NCBI RefSeq assembly: GCF_900105355.1
Contig: NZ_FNSC01000001.1
Span: forward strand, 1,364,001 to 1,428,000
Direction: 5' to 3'
From: Pseudomonas anguilliseptica
GTDB taxonomy: Bacteria > Pseudomonadota > Gammaproteobacteria > Pseudomonadales > Pseudomonadaceae
Length of the DNA stretch: 64,000 nt
In this document: positions 9,194 through 18,118 of the stretch, one piece after another
Layout of the letters: each line of letters begins with the position of its first letter
Position numbering within the stretch: position 1 is the first letter of the stretch
Made by a program: the position numbers and the translations under genes
The notes under the pieces: generated by a model
Told to the model about the DNA's origin: nothing
Database searches by the model: none
What the model saw: only the letters and a program-made list of their open reading frames with translations

Positions 9194-9553
9194 ATGAAAA
9201 ACCGAATCGCAGGCACCTGCTTCATCAGTGTCGACGGCGACCAACTGGAGCTGGCCGGCAAGCTCACCTGCTCCCTGGACCTCAGCGAGAAGGAGGGGCT
9301 TGCCGGCCTCTCCGGCGTGGCGGGTTACAAGGAAACACCGCGGGTGCCCTTCATCGACATCGAGGTGTTCGTGCCGAAAGGCTTCCCCATGGACAAGCTC
9401 AGCTCGGCCGATGACATGGTGGTCACCGCCGAGCTGGCCAACGGCATGACTGGCGTGCTCTCGCAGGCCTGGGTCGCGGGCGCCAAGGAGTTGGATGCTG
9501 CCGAGGGCAAGATGAATCTCAAGTTTGAAGGGAAGGACGGCAAATGGATCTGA
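9194..9553 (+). CDS. Tail tube protein (Mu gpM-like)
   Basis: A 119 aa inner tube subunit, placed right after the sheath gene as in Mu. NRIAGTCFISVDGDQLELAG at the start and a beta-rich body fit the tube family. GGGAG lies at a good distance upstream. The stop overlaps the start of the tail chaperone gene by ten bases. Confidence 0.88.
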   Translation: MKNRIAGTCFISVDGDQLELAGKLTCSLDLSEKEGLAGLSGVAGYKETPRVPFIDIEVFVPKGFPMDKLSSADDMVVTAELANGMTGVLSQAWVAGAKELDAAEGKMNLKFEGKDGKWI

Positions 9554-9861
9554 GCGTCGTTCTGAAAAAGCCCGTCGAGGCGCATGGCCGCCTGGTGGAG
9601 GTGCTTCACCTGGCGGAGCCGACCGGCAAGCTGGTGGTCGAGCTGGGTGAGCCGTTCATTCTGATGGGCGCCTCTGGCGGAGGCATCAAGGAACTGCCTG
9701 CGGTCACCCTCAGCTACATCGTCAAGCTATGCAAGATCCCCCGCAGCGCGGCTGAGTCGATGTCTCCGGGTGATCGCAAGGCGGTCTTCATCAAGCTGCT
9801 CCCTTTTTTGATGCCTTCGGATCCGGAGGAGGAGACGGAGCTGGAGGCGGAGAGCGAATAG
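9544..9861 (+). CDS. Tail assembly chaperone, short (G/E-type) product
   Basis: A 105 aa protein corresponding to the unshifted product of lambda G, P2 E or Mu gp41. It is acidic at the C-terminus and lies between tube and tape measure genes, where the tail chaperone always sits. A slippery site at 9804-9810 lets part of the ribosomes move into the -1 frame and make a longer product (see next entry). Confidence 0.85.
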   Translation: MDLSVVLKKPVEAHGRLVEVLHLAEPTGKLVVELGEPFILMGASGGGIKELPAVTLSYIVKLCKIPRSAAESMSPGDRKAVFIKLLPFLMPSDPEEETELEAESE

Positions 9862-10001
9862 TCGAGGCCTGCTTCAACCTGGCCCGCTTCTACGGGGTAT
9901 CCCCGGAAGTGACTCTGCGTTTGCCGCACTCCCAGCGACAGCTGTGGGAGCGGCAGGCCCTGCGAATCATCAGCGAAGAAAAGGAGGCGGCCAGTGGCTA
10001 A
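9544..10001 (+). CDS. Tail assembly chaperone, -1 frameshift fusion (GT/E' type)
   Basis: Ribosomes slipping back one base on T TTT TTG at 9804-9810 would continue through a Gly-rich linker (SGGGDGAGGGE) into IVEACFNLARFYG and a LPHSQRQLWERQALRI segment, ending at TAA 9999-10001. The downstream frame has no start of its own and encodes a T-like domain with the tryptophan and arginine pattern common to these chaperones. The fusion is about 152 aa. In phages with this arrangement the short and long forms together escort the tape measure protein. Confidence 0.85.
9804..9810 (+). promoter_or_regulatory. Ribosomal -1 slippery heptamer (TTTTTTG)
   Basis: TTTTTTG is in the X XXY YYZ register relative to the upstream gene (CCT TTT TTG). 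It is a classical -1 programmed frameshift site. Re-pairing leads directly into the only open continuation, which ends at 10001. Confidence 0.85.
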
Positions 10002-11583
10002 GGCGTCCTACACGGCGGTGCTCTCGGTTATCGACCGGGTGACGGCGCCATTGAAAAAGCTGGAACGCCAGCTTCGGCCGTTCAAGCGGGCGATGTCCGA
10101 TATCGGCAACGCCAGCGCCGGCCTGCAGAGTGCGCTTACCGGTGTGATCGCGCCGTTGGGGGCGATCTTCGGCGCGGCGGGGCTTGGCAGCATCGGCGCC
10201 GTGGGCTCCAAGGTCATCGGCACCTCTGCCGAGTTCGAGAAATTCCAGACGGTGTTGGAGACCCTGGAGGGCAGTTCGGCAAAGGCCAAGCTGTCCATGG
10301 ACTGGGTGGCGGGCTTTGCGGCCAAGACGCCCTATGAGCTGGCCGGTGTCACCGATGCATTCGTCAAGCTCAAGGCCTACGGTATCGACCCGCAGGCCGG
10401 CGCGCTGAAGTCTGCCGGTGATGCAGCCGCAGCCATGGGTAAGCCGCTTGAGCAGGCCGTTGAGGCGCTGGCCGATGCCATGACCGGCGAGAACGAGCGC
10501 CTCAAGGAGTTCGGGATCACGGCGGAGACGGCGGGCGACAAGATCGTCTATCGCTGGCAGGAGAACGGCAAAGCTATGGTGGCCACCGCGAAGAAGAATT
10601 CGCGGGAGCAGATCCAGGCCACCATCGAAGGCATCTGGAACGGTCGCTATGGTGGTGCGATGGACAAGTTGTCCAGCACCTGGGATGGCATGTGGTCGAA
10701 CCTGCAGGACACCTTCACCCGTGTGTTCAAGATGATCGGTGACGCCGGCATCTTCGACGAACTCAAGGGCGAGCTGAAAGGTGTGCTCGATAGCCTGGCT
10801 GCGATGGAAGCAGACGGCTCGCTCAAGGCATTTGCCCAGACCGTATCGGATGAGTTGGTGAGCGCATTCCGCGAGCTGAAAAGCTGGGTCATGGCTGTCG
10901 ATTGGAAGGCTGTCTGGGCAGACGTCAAGGCATTTGCCGGAGGCGTTGGATCGGTGGTCGATGCCCTGGGCGGGCTCAAGGGTGTGGCGATCGCTGTCGC
11001 AGCAGTGTTCAGCATCAACGTGCTGGCCTCACTGGTTAGTTTGGGTTCCGGTTTCCTTTCGCTGGCGGTGGCCATGGGCCCGGTTGGCTGGGGTATCGCG
11101 GCCATCGCCGCCGGTGCGGCGCTGATCTATGCCAATTGGGATGGCATCGTGAAGTACTTCACCGACAAGTTCGATGCGGTGCTGGCGGCCTTTGACGAGG
11201 GCTTCCTGCAGGGCATGTTCCGTCTGTGGCAGGAGTTCAACCCGGTCACTCTGATCATGGAAGCCTTTGATGGGCTGGTGAAGTATCTGTTCGGTATCGA
11301 CCTGGGCAAGATCATCGGCGACCAAGTGAAGAGGGTAACCGAGATGATGCCTGACTGGATGATCGAGGGACTTGGGCTCGAAGGCGGGCAGGGCGAAGCA
11401 GCGCCGGCCACGGTGGCCCCGAAGGGTGCGCTAGCGGGTGCCAATAAGCAGAACCTGAGCGGTCAGATGGTGGTGAAGTTCGAGAACACGCCGCCAGGCA
11501 CCCTGGTGAAACCCATGCCGACCAGTCAGCCCGGGGTCACTATGGAGGCCGATGTTGGGTATCGCTCTCTGGCGATGCCTTAG
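9994..11583 (+). CDS. Tail tape measure protein
   Basis: A 529 aa protein starting at GTG behind AAGGAGG, and overlapping the end of the frameshifted chaperone. The N-terminal half is helical (VIDRVTAPLKKLERQLRPF), then comes the conserved FEKFQTVLETLEGSS and TPYELAGVTDAF region. Hydrophobic segments lie about 325-380. Tape measure length sets tail length; 529 aa is short compared with Mu (about 690 aa), suggesting a shorter tail. Confidence 0.92.
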   Translation: MAKASYTAVLSVIDRVTAPLKKLERQLRPFKRAMSDIGNASAGLQSALTGVIAPLGAIFGAAGLGSIGAVGSKVIGTSAEFEKFQTVLETLEGSSAKAKLSMDWVAGFAAKTPYELAGVTDAFVKLKAYGIDPQAGALKSAGDAAAAMGKPLEQAVEALADAMTGENERLKEFGITAETAGDKIVYRWQENGKAMVATAKKNSREQIQATIEGIWNGRYGGAMDKLSSTWDGMWSNLQDTFTRVFKMIGDAGIFDELKGELKGVLDSLAAMEADGSLKAFAQTVSDELVSAFRELKSWVMAVDWKAVWADVKAFAGGVGSVVDALGGLKGVAIAVAAVFSINVLASLVSLGSGFLSLAVAMGPVGWGIAAIAAGAALIYANWDGIVKYFTDKFDAVLAAFDEGFLQGMFRLWQEFNPVTLIMEAFDGLVKYLFGIDLGKIIGDQVKRVTEMMPDWMIEGLGLEGGQGEAAPATVAPKGALAGANKQNLSGQMVVKFENTPPGTLVKPMPTSQPGVTMEADVGYRSLAMP

Positions 11584-11628
11584 CGCTGCGGGGTAGAGTC
11601 CCCGTTTTCAATGGAGAAGGGGACTCTC

Positions 11629-11978
11629 ATGCGCATGGCATTTTTTGGTGGACTGATGTTTTTGGCCGGCGCCGCGGTAGCGGCGCCTTCGGCTGAGCAG
11701 GATGCTTTCAGGCCTATCTGCTCAGCGGTAAGGAGCCAAAGGTGAAGGACGCCACCTGGATGACCGATACCAACCTTTATGTCGCCGTCATGGATGACGG
11801 TAGCCGCCGCGATGGATTTGCTGAGTACCTGTGCATAGAGGCAGCCGGCCAGGGTGTGAGTCCGGCGTTGATCAAGGTGGTCGATATGGCCAAGGTCATT
11901 CGGGATAAGGAGTTCGTCGAATTGGGTAAGGCTTACTGCGCCAAACCCGGAGAGGAAACCGAGGTCAAGTTCTACTGA
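11629..11978 (+). pseudogene. Small exported phage protein, frameshifted
   Basis: The first frame starts at ATG 11629 with an apparent signal peptide (MRMAFFGGLMFLAGAAVAAP) followed by SAEQDAF, then leaves its sensible reading near 11709. The -1 frame continues as QAYLLSGKEPK, then KDATWMTDTNLYVAV and two cysteines (YLC, AYC). The second frame could restart at GTG 11742, which overlaps the first stop, but that would remove the signal peptide. One restored base near 11709 gives a single protein of about 116 aa. It would be a periplasmic moron-like protein of unknown role between tape measure and baseplate genes. Confidence 0.65.
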
Positions 11979-11993
11979 TCTCGGCTCACTGGA

Positions 11994-12017
11994 AACCCCG
12001 CCTAGGCGGGGTTTTTT
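11994..12017 (+). terminator. Intrinsic terminator before baseplate operon
   Basis: CCCCGCC TA GGCGGGG is a perfect stem followed by six T. It ends the tape measure/moron segment just 17 bases before the next start codon. Confidence 0.8.
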
Positions 12018-12033
12018 ATTGCCTGGAGAAACC

Positions 12034-13152
12034 ATGACCTGGCGCGACAGACTGCAGCCTGCCTCGTTCCGGGGCGTGGCGTTTGAGTACCTGGCTGACG
12101 ATGTGTCCGGCATCGGCCGACGCAACCAGCTGCACGAATACCCCAAGCGCGACCAGGGCTATGTCGAGGACATGGGGCGCAGTACCGAGTCCATCGATAT
12201 CGAGGCCCGCTTGGTCGGGGCTGATTACCTGGCGCGGCTCGACGAGCTGCTCAAGGCGTTGCGCGCAGAAGGCCCCGGCGAGCTGGTGCACCCCTTCTAC
12301 GGGCGCCTGCAGGTAGTCGCCAACCCGGCGTGCCGAGTACGTCACTCCATGGAGGATGGCGGGCTCTGCCAGATCAGCCTGAGCTTCACCGAGTCCGGCG
12401 AGAATCAGTACCCCAGCGCGCAGGAGGTGCCATCGCTGCGAGTGCTGTCCCTCGCGGATCGCCTGCAGCAGGTATCCACGGCGCGCTTCACCGATGTGTT
12501 CCAGGTGGATGGCTTGCCCGAGTGGGTCAGCACTGAGGCGATCACCGATATCGGCCGCATCGTCAGCTCGGCGCAAACCATTTACCGCCGCGTGGCGACG
12601 GCTCAGTGGAGTGATCTGCTGGGCAGTGCGGGTGGTCTGGCTTCGGCTCTGCTGGGCATGTTCCAGGGCGGTACCGGGCTTTCCGGTCTGCAGGCAGCCC
12701 GGCTGTACAGCACCACGCCGAGGCCGGTTACACCCAGCGCTGCTGCGGGCGTGGGTCGGCAGCAGTCGGTGGCCAACAGCCAGGCACTGCTCGATCTGGT
12801 GACCTCGGCGAGCATTGCCCAGGCGGCGCAGCAGATCGTCGCGGTTGAGTCCCCGGTGTTCGATGACCTGGAGGCCTGGCGTGGGCAGCTCACCGCCGTG
12901 ATCGATCGTGAGGTCGAGCGGCCTGGGCTGCCGCAGGCCAGTTTCGAGGCGCTGGCTGATCTGCGCTCTGGCGTCAGCCGCTATGTGTTGGCCGAGTCGG
13001 CCACCGCGTCCCGGCTGCGCACCTATACGCCGCGCGCCACGCTGCCGGCCGCCGTGCTGGCGTATGACCTGTATGGCGATGCCAGCCGCAGCGATGAGCT
13101 GGTCGCCCGTAACGGCCTGCGCATCCGTCCTTTGTTCCACCCGATCCTTTGA
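12034..13152 (+). CDS. Baseplate hub/DNA circularization protein (Mu gpN-like)
   Basis: A 372 aa protein starting MTWRDRLQPASFRGVAFEY and continuing with EYPKRDQGYVEDMGR, the N-terminal domain called DNA circularization in Mu gpN relatives. TGGAGA upstream supports ATG 12034 over the earlier in-frame ATG at 12019. In Mu, gpN belongs to the baseplate hub at the end of the tape measure. It is followed after 13 bases by the gpP-like gene. Confidence 0.88.
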   Translation: MTWRDRLQPASFRGVAFEYLADDVSGIGRRNQLHEYPKRDQGYVEDMGRSTESIDIEARLVGADYLARLDELLKALRAEGPGELVHPFYGRLQVVANPACRVRHSMEDGGLCQISLSFTESGENQYPSAQEVPSLRVLSLADRLQQVSTARFTDVFQVDGLPEWVSTEAITDIGRIVSSAQTIYRRVATAQWSDLLGSAGGLASALLGMFQGGTGLSGLQAARLYSTTPRPVTPSAAAGVGRQQSVANSQALLDLVTSASIAQAAQQIVAVESPVFDDLEAWRGQLTAVIDREVERPGLPQASFEALADLRSGVSRYVLAESATASRLRTYTPRATLPAAVLAYDLYGDASRSDELVARNGLRIRPLFHPIL

Positions 13153-13165
13153 AGGTGCTCTCGGC

Positions 13166-14263
13166 ATGACCAAAGAGCGAGTGCAGCTGCGGGTCAATGG
13201 CGCCGGCCACGAGGGCTGGAAAGAGGTGCGCGTGACGGCCGGCATCGAGCGGCAGGCGCGCGACTTCTCGCTGGAGGTGACTGACCGCTGGCCCGGTAGC
13301 AGTGTGGCGCGGCGCGTGGCGCCGGGTGACCTTTGCGAAGTCTGGCTCGGCAACGACAAGGTGCTCACCGGCTACATCGACGCCACGCCGATCAGCTACG
13401 ACGGCCAGCAGGTGACGGTGGGAGTAAATGGCCGCAGCAAGACGGCTGACCTGGTCGATTGCTCGGCTGTGCATTCGCCCGGGCAGTGGCGGGGTGTAAG
13501 CGTCGAGCACATCGCCCGGGCGCTGGCCGAGCCCTACGGCATCAAGGTGCAGGCGGCGCTTGCCACCGGCACGGTGCTCGAGCACCAGATAGATCCCGGT
13601 GAGTCGGTATTCGAGAGCATCGATCGCCTGCTCACGCAGAAGGCGCTGCTCGCCACGGACGATGCCGACGGCAATCAGCTGCTGATCCGCGCAGGCCTGT
13701 TGCAGGCGGACACGGCGCTGGAGGTGGGGGTGAATGTGCTCTCGTGCTCGGCCGGGCTGGACTTCAAGGAGCGGTATTCCGAGTACCGCTGTCGTGGCCA
13801 GCGTGCCGGCAATGACGACGACTTCGGGGCCTCTGTGGCGGGCCAGTTGGCCACGGTCGGTGACTCCGGCATCCGGCGCCGCCGCATCCTCGACCTGCGC
13901 ACCGATGGCCAGGGCGACCTGGCAGCCTACCGCGAGCGGGTGCGCTGGGAGGCCGCTTGCCGTGCCGGCAAGAGCTACCAGGCCACCTACGTGGTGCAGG
14001 GCTGGCGGCAGCGTAACGGCCAGCTCTGGCTGCCCAACATGCGGGTGCAGGTGCGCGACCCGATCATCGGCTTTGACATGGAGATGCTCATTGCCGAGGT
14101 GGAGTACCTGCAGGGCGAGACGGGAACCACGGCCACGCTGACGGTGGCGCCGGTGGCGGCCTTCGAGCTGCTGCCCGAGGTACCCAAGGCGCAGGGCAAG
14201 AACAAGACCGGCAGCAAAGGCTTTTCGGTGGGCGAAGGTGAAACCCTGGTGGAGTTCAAGTGA
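13166..14263 (+). CDS. Baseplate hub protein (Mu gpP-like, gp44)
   Basis: A 365 aa protein of the Mu gp44/T4 gp27-like hub family. The N-terminus (VQLRVNGAGHEGWKEVRVT, FSLEVTDRWPG) and the C-terminal MEMLIAEVEYLQGETGT segment are characteristic. The open frame reaches back to 12908, but that part only overlaps the upstream gene in another frame, so ATG 13166 is chosen. It shares TGATG with the spike gene. Confidence 0.88.
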   Translation: MTKERVQLRVNGAGHEGWKEVRVTAGIERQARDFSLEVTDRWPGSSVARRVAPGDLCEVWLGNDKVLTGYIDATPISYDGQQVTVGVNGRSKTADLVDCSAVHSPGQWRGVSVEHIARALAEPYGIKVQAALATGTVLEHQIDPGESVFESIDRLLTQKALLATDDADGNQLLIRAGLLQADTALEVGVNVLSCSAGLDFKERYSEYRCRGQRAGNDDDFGASVAGQLATVGDSGIRRRRILDLRTDGQGDLAAYRERVRWEAACRAGKSYQATYVVQGWRQRNGQLWLPNMRVQVRDPIIGFDMEMLIAEVEYLQGETGTTATLTVAPVAAFELLPEVPKAQGKNKTGSKGFSVGEGETLVEFK

Positions 14264-14781
14264 TGAATAAAGCGCTGGCAGGTGTGGCGCGCGGGCTGGG
14301 CAACCTGCTGGCCCGCGCGGTGCTCACGGCGGTGCCCCGGCAGGGCAAGTTGCAGAGCCTGCAGGTGGCGCTGCTGGAAGGCGAGGCCAAGGAAGGTGTG
14401 GAGTTATTCGAACCCTACAGACTCACCGGTGTTGCCTTGCCGGGTGCCGAAGGGCTGATCGCCTTTCTCGGTGGGCACCGAACCCACGGCGTGGCCCTGG
14501 TGCAGACCGATCGCCGCTACCGGCCCGTCGATCTACAGCCCGGCGAGGTGGCCTTGTTCAACCATGAAGGCACCCGGGTGGTGCTACGCAACGGCGGCAA
14601 GGTGGAAGTGCTAGCCGCCACAGAGGTCAAGGTGATGACTACCAAGGTCATCCTGCAGGCCGACGTGGAGGTGATCGGCAACACCACCTTCACCGGCACC
14701 GTGACGGCCAATGGCAAGCGCATCGATGACGCCCATAGCCACCACCTGCCGGGCGGTGGTCAGACGCTGGAGGTCGTATGA
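14263..14781 (+). CDS. Baseplate spike/assembly protein (Mu gp45, gpV-like)
   Basis: A 172 aa spike protein. The OB-like N-terminal half is followed by a repetitive beta region (VEVLAATEVKVMTTKVILQA), and near the C-terminus comes the metal-binding SHHLPGG motif seen in gpV/gp45 tips, where histidines hold an iron ion. GTG 14260 is also in frame, but ATG 14263 has better spacing from the GGTGGAG upstream. Confidence 0.88.
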   Translation: MNKALAGVARGLGNLLARAVLTAVPRQGKLQSLQVALLEGEAKEGVELFEPYRLTGVALPGAEGLIAFLGGHRTHGVALVQTDRRYRPVDLQPGEVALFNHEGTRVVLRNGGKVEVLAATEVKVMTTKVILQADVEVIGNTTFTGTVTANGKRIDDAHSHHLPGGGQTLEVV

Positions 14782-15218
14782 GTTTCGATTTTCCGCTGAT
14801 CCTCGATGGCGCCGGTCGCGTGGCGACAGGCGAGCGCGAGAGCCGGCTGGGCCGTGCAGTGATCAGCAGCCTGTTCACCTGGGCCCGCGCCCGCGAAGGC
14901 GATGAGCTGCCAACCCCGGAGAGCCCGCGCATGGGCTTTTGGGGGGACACCTACTCACCGGTGACGGGTGACCGCTGGGGCTCGCGGCTGTGGCTGCTGG
15001 CCCGCGAGACCCTGACCGCCAGCACGGTAGCCAAGGCCCGCGACCTGGCCAAGGAGGCCTTGGAGTGGATGGTGGTGGACAAGGTGGCCGAGCGCATCCA
15101 GGTGGAAGCCACGCGCAACGGCGTCGACCGGCTGGACATGCGCATTCTGGTGGACGAGCCCAGTGGGGCGCGTCTGGACATTCGCTTCGCTGACATCTGG
15201 GGTGCCATCCGTGGCTGA
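14778..15218 (+). CDS. Baseplate wedge protein (Mu gp46-like)
   Basis: A 146 aa protein of the GP46/gpW-like wedge family. The N-terminus FDFPLILDGAG, the LFTWARAREGDELP segment and the WWGD-like GFWGDTYSP are typical. It overlaps the spike gene by four bases and the next gene by eight. Confidence 0.85.
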   Translation: MSFDFPLILDGAGRVATGERESRLGRAVISSLFTWARAREGDELPTPESPRMGFWGDTYSPVTGDRWGSRLWLLARETLTASTVAKARDLAKEALEWMVVDKVAERIQVEATRNGVDRLDMRILVDEPSGARLDIRFADIWGAIRG

Positions 15219-16272
15219 GTCGCAATTCTCCCGGCCGGCGCTGCCGGCGCTGATCAACCGCCTGCGCACCGACCTGCTCACCCGCCTCGGCGAGGCCGAT
15301 GAGCTTAGGCGGTCTGATGCCGAGGTCTATGCCCGGGTGCTGGGTGAGGGCATCAACGGGCTCTATGGCTATCTGGACTGGCAGGCTCGGCAGTACCTGC
15401 CCGACCTGGGCGATCAAGAAAGCGTCGAGCGCTGGGGCAACATGCTCGGCGAGTGGTACGCGCCAGCCGAGGCGGCGAGCGGCAGTGTGCCGGTGGTCGG
15501 TAGCGTCGGGGCAAGCATCCCGCTCTCGGCGCGCTGGCAGAGCCAGGCCGGATTGCTCTACAAGCCGGTCGCCAGCGTGGTGATCGATGCTAGTCCCAAG
15601 CTGGTCGAGATCGTCTGCGAGCAAACCGGCAGTGCCGGCAACCTGGCCGAGGGCGAGCTGCTTACGCTGATCTCACCGATTGCCGGTGTGCAGTCGCAGA
15701 CGGCCGTGCCGGTGGGCGGCGTTGCCGGCGGTGCCGAGCAGGAAGATATCGAGGGGCTGCGGGCCAAGGTGCTGCGCCGCCTCAGCCAGCCGCCGCAGGG
15801 CGGCAGTCGGGTGGACTACGAGTCCTGGGCGCTGGCCGCCCACCCGTCGGTCACGCGGGCTTGGGTTTATCCGCAGGAGCAGGGCTCCAACACGGTGGTG
15901 GTGCGCATTGTCTGCGATCGCCTGGCCAACCCGATCCCGACCCCGCAAGTGATCGCGGCCGTGCAGGCCTACATCGAAGCACGCTGCCCGGTAACCACCG
16001 CTGTGTTTGTGTTGGCGCCGGTGGCTGAGTTGATCGCCTTCAGCATCGATCTGACGCCGGATACCCCCGAAGTGCGGGCGCAGGTGCAGAGCCAGCTGGC
16101 CGATCTGCTGCGCCGCGAGGGCGAGCCGGGCGGCACGCTGCTGCGCAGCCGCATGACCGAGGCCATCAGCCTGGCCGCAGGTGAAACCAACCACGTGCTG
16201 GCGGTGCCGGGGGCTGATCTGGTGCTCGCGGTTGGCCACTTCCCCGTCATGGGGGTGATCACATGGCTATAA
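15211..16272 (+). CDS. Baseplate J-like protein (Mu gp47)
   Basis: A 353 aa wedge protein. ADLRRS-like EADELRRSDAEVYARVLGEG at the start and EEDIEGLRAKVLRRLSQPPQ-like sequence in the middle match the baseplate J family. The frame is open to 15163, but GTG 15211 overlapping the gp46 stop (GTGGCTGA) gives the normal family length. The C-terminus overlaps the next gene by ten bases. Confidence 0.88.
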   Translation: MAESQFSRPALPALINRLRTDLLTRLGEADELRRSDAEVYARVLGEGINGLYGYLDWQARQYLPDLGDQESVERWGNMLGEWYAPAEAASGSVPVVGSVGASIPLSARWQSQAGLLYKPVASVVIDASPKLVEIVCEQTGSAGNLAEGELLTLISPIAGVQSQTAVPVGGVAGGAEQEDIEGLRAKVLRRLSQPPQGGSRVDYESWALAAHPSVTRAWVYPQEQGSNTVVVRIVCDRLANPIPTPQVIAAVQAYIEARCPVTTAVFVLAPVAELIAFSIDLTPDTPEVRAQVQSQLADLLRREGEPGGTLLRSRMTEAISLAAGETNHVLAVPGADLVLAVGHFPVMGVITWL

Positions 16273-16856
16273 GCGCAGATGACTATGGCCGGCAGCTGCA
16301 GGCCCTGCTGCCGCCTGGCCCTGCCTGGGAGGCAGACCTAGATCCCTTCCACGAGCAACTGCTGGGGGCTGGTGGAGTAGGTCTGGCGGGCGTGCATGGC
16401 CGGGCGGATGACCTGTTGCACGAGAGCGACCCGCGCAGCACCTATGAGTTGCTGGCCCGCTGGGAGGCGGTGCTCGGCCTGCCGGATGAATGCACGCTGC
16501 CCGGCGGCGCCCTCGCGGAGCGCCGGGCAGCCGTGGTGGCCAAGTTCCTGGCCCAAGGCGGCATGAGCCGCAGCTACTACATCGGCGTGGCCGAGGGCCT
16601 GGGCTACCCGGGCGCGACCATCACCGAGTTCCGCCCGATGACCTGCGAGAGCGCCTGCGATGCCGGCCTCGACCCGGACCCGTGGAGCTCTGTCTGGATA
16701 CTTAACCTGCCCGGCGGCGAGCGGCGCCGCGACATGGAAGCCGAGTCGGACTGCGACGAGGCGCTCTCCACCTGGGGCGACACCACGGTGGAGTGCGTGG
16801 TCAGCAAGCAGGCCCCGGCCCACACCATCCTTCACTTTGCTTATGGAGATGCCTGA
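16263..16856 (+). CDS. Tail protein, DUF2313 / YmfQ-like (Mu gp48)
   Basis: A 197 aa protein. YGRQLQALLPPGPAWE at the start, RWEAVLGLPDEC and a conserved cysteine-rich tail (TCESACDAGL) are hallmarks of the Mu gp48 family that closes the baseplate wedge. It shares TGATG with the fibre gene. Confidence 0.88.
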   Translation: MAISADDYGRQLQALLPPGPAWEADLDPFHEQLLGAGGVGLAGVHGRADDLLHESDPRSTYELLARWEAVLGLPDECTLPGGALAERRAAVVAKFLAQGGMSRSYYIGVAEGLGYPGATITEFRPMTCESACDAGLDPDPWSSVWILNLPGGERRRDMEAESDCDEALSTWGDTTVECVVSKQAPAHTILHFAYGDA

Positions 16857-18106
16857 TGCGTCGAATCAGTACACCCACCGCTGCACAGGACCTGTTCGGG
16901 CCCGGCAAGCATGGTTTCCGCAATGGCGATCCAGCTAACGCCATTCTCGCCACCCGGCTCCAGGCTGAGTGGTTCAATGCGTTGCAGGAGGAGTTGGCTG
17001 CAGTTATTGAAGTGGATGGCACCTTACTCGACAGCAATAACAATCAGCAGTTATTGAAGGCTATTCGGCGGCTTGGGAGTACCTATCTAGCCAAGAGCGT
17101 TGCGGGTGGCGCCGATGTGGTTCTCACCGAGGTAGAGGCACAGAACGCCGTTATTGCTCTTACTGGAGCGATTACTGCGAACATCAATGTGATCGTCCCT
17201 GCAACAGGTCGTGATTGGGTGTTCATCAACGCCACGACCGGCGCCTTTACCGTGACGGTGAAAACCCAGCTTGGCGGCGGGGTGGCTGTTACGCCGGCGG
17301 CGCCGCTGCACCTGTACTGTGACGGCGCTGCAGTCGGCGCCGTGGGTGCTTCGGGCACGCAAAAGCAAATTCAGCCGGTCAGTGCCTTGGCGGCCGCCAA
17401 TGCCATGACCTTGACCCTGGGCGCCACGTCGCTCGATTTCCGTTCTTCGTCGCTCAATAGCGGCACGGTGAACACGCGGGCCATTTCGGCGCCGCTGTCG
17501 CTGGTGATCCCCTCCGGGGCGACCTTGGGCACGGCCAGCGGTGTCGCGGCTCGCCTTGCCCTGCTGGCGATTGATAACGACGGCACGGTCGAGCTGGCTG
17601 TCGTCAACATAGCCGGCAGCGTCAATCTGGACGAATCAACCCTGATTAGTACCACGGCGATCAGCGCCGGCGCTGGCAGTGCTGGGGTGATCTACTCGGC
17701 GGCTGCGCGTGCCTCTGTGCCGTTCCGCGTGGTGGGTTATTTCGACGTGACGCAGGCGGCGGCGGGAACCTGGGCGTCGGCGCCGACGACCACGCAGGGG
17801 CGCGGCGGATTGGCGGCCAACTTGGCTAACTTCGGCTCGGGTTACGCCTACCAGAATAATGGCCGCTCTAGCGGCGTGACCTATTGGAATACCAGTGGCC
17901 GAACCATTTGGATATTGGCGACATCTTCCGGCCAGCCGTATCACGTCATCAGCGGTTTTGTGAACGGAAGTGGCATTCTCACAACGAATACGGGCGGTGC
18001 GTCTTATTCGCAGGTGGGCAGCGTGTGTTTTCCGGTTCCGCACGGGGCTTCGTATCGAGTCGATGTGTCGGCCGGCTCGCCGGGCAGCTATCTAGAGTTT
18101 CGTTAA
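16856..18106 (+). CDS. Tail fibre protein
   Basis: A 416 aa protein. The N-terminus (STPTAAQDLFGPGKHGFRNG, then TRLQAEWFNALQEELAAVIE) is the baseplate-attachment domain of many Pseudomonas phage fibres. The rest is Ser/Thr/Gly/Ala-rich beta structure with a C-terminal part of lower GC, consistent with an exchanged receptor-binding domain. The host-range determinant should be in the last 150 residues. Confidence 0.85.
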   Translation: MRRISTPTAAQDLFGPGKHGFRNGDPANAILATRLQAEWFNALQEELAAVIEVDGTLLDSNNNQQLLKAIRRLGSTYLAKSVAGGADVVLTEVEAQNAVIALTGAITANINVIVPATGRDWVFINATTGAFTVTVKTQLGGGVAVTPAAPLHLYCDGAAVGAVGASGTQKQIQPVSALAAANAMTLTLGATSLDFRSSSLNSGTVNTRAISAPLSLVIPSGATLGTASGVAARLALLAIDNDGTVELAVVNIAGSVNLDESTLISTTAISAGAGSAGVIYSAAARASVPFRVVGYFDVTQAAAGTWASAPTTTQGRGGLAANLANFGSGYAYQNNGRSSGVTYWNTSGRTIWILATSSGQPYHVISGFVNGSGILTTNTGGASYSQVGSVCFPVPHGASYRVDVSAGSPGSYLEFR

Positions 18107-18118
18107 GGGGAATGTACG

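Noticed and set aside
7397..9244. 615-aa minus-strand open frame
   Set aside because: Antisense to the sheath gene in a phage operon read entirely rightward; composition is that of a mirror frame.
11742..11978. Independent 78-aa gene starting at GTG 11742
   Set aside because: Sensible sequence continues upstream of the GTG in the same frame (QAYLLSGKEPK), so it is better read as part of the frameshifted exported protein.
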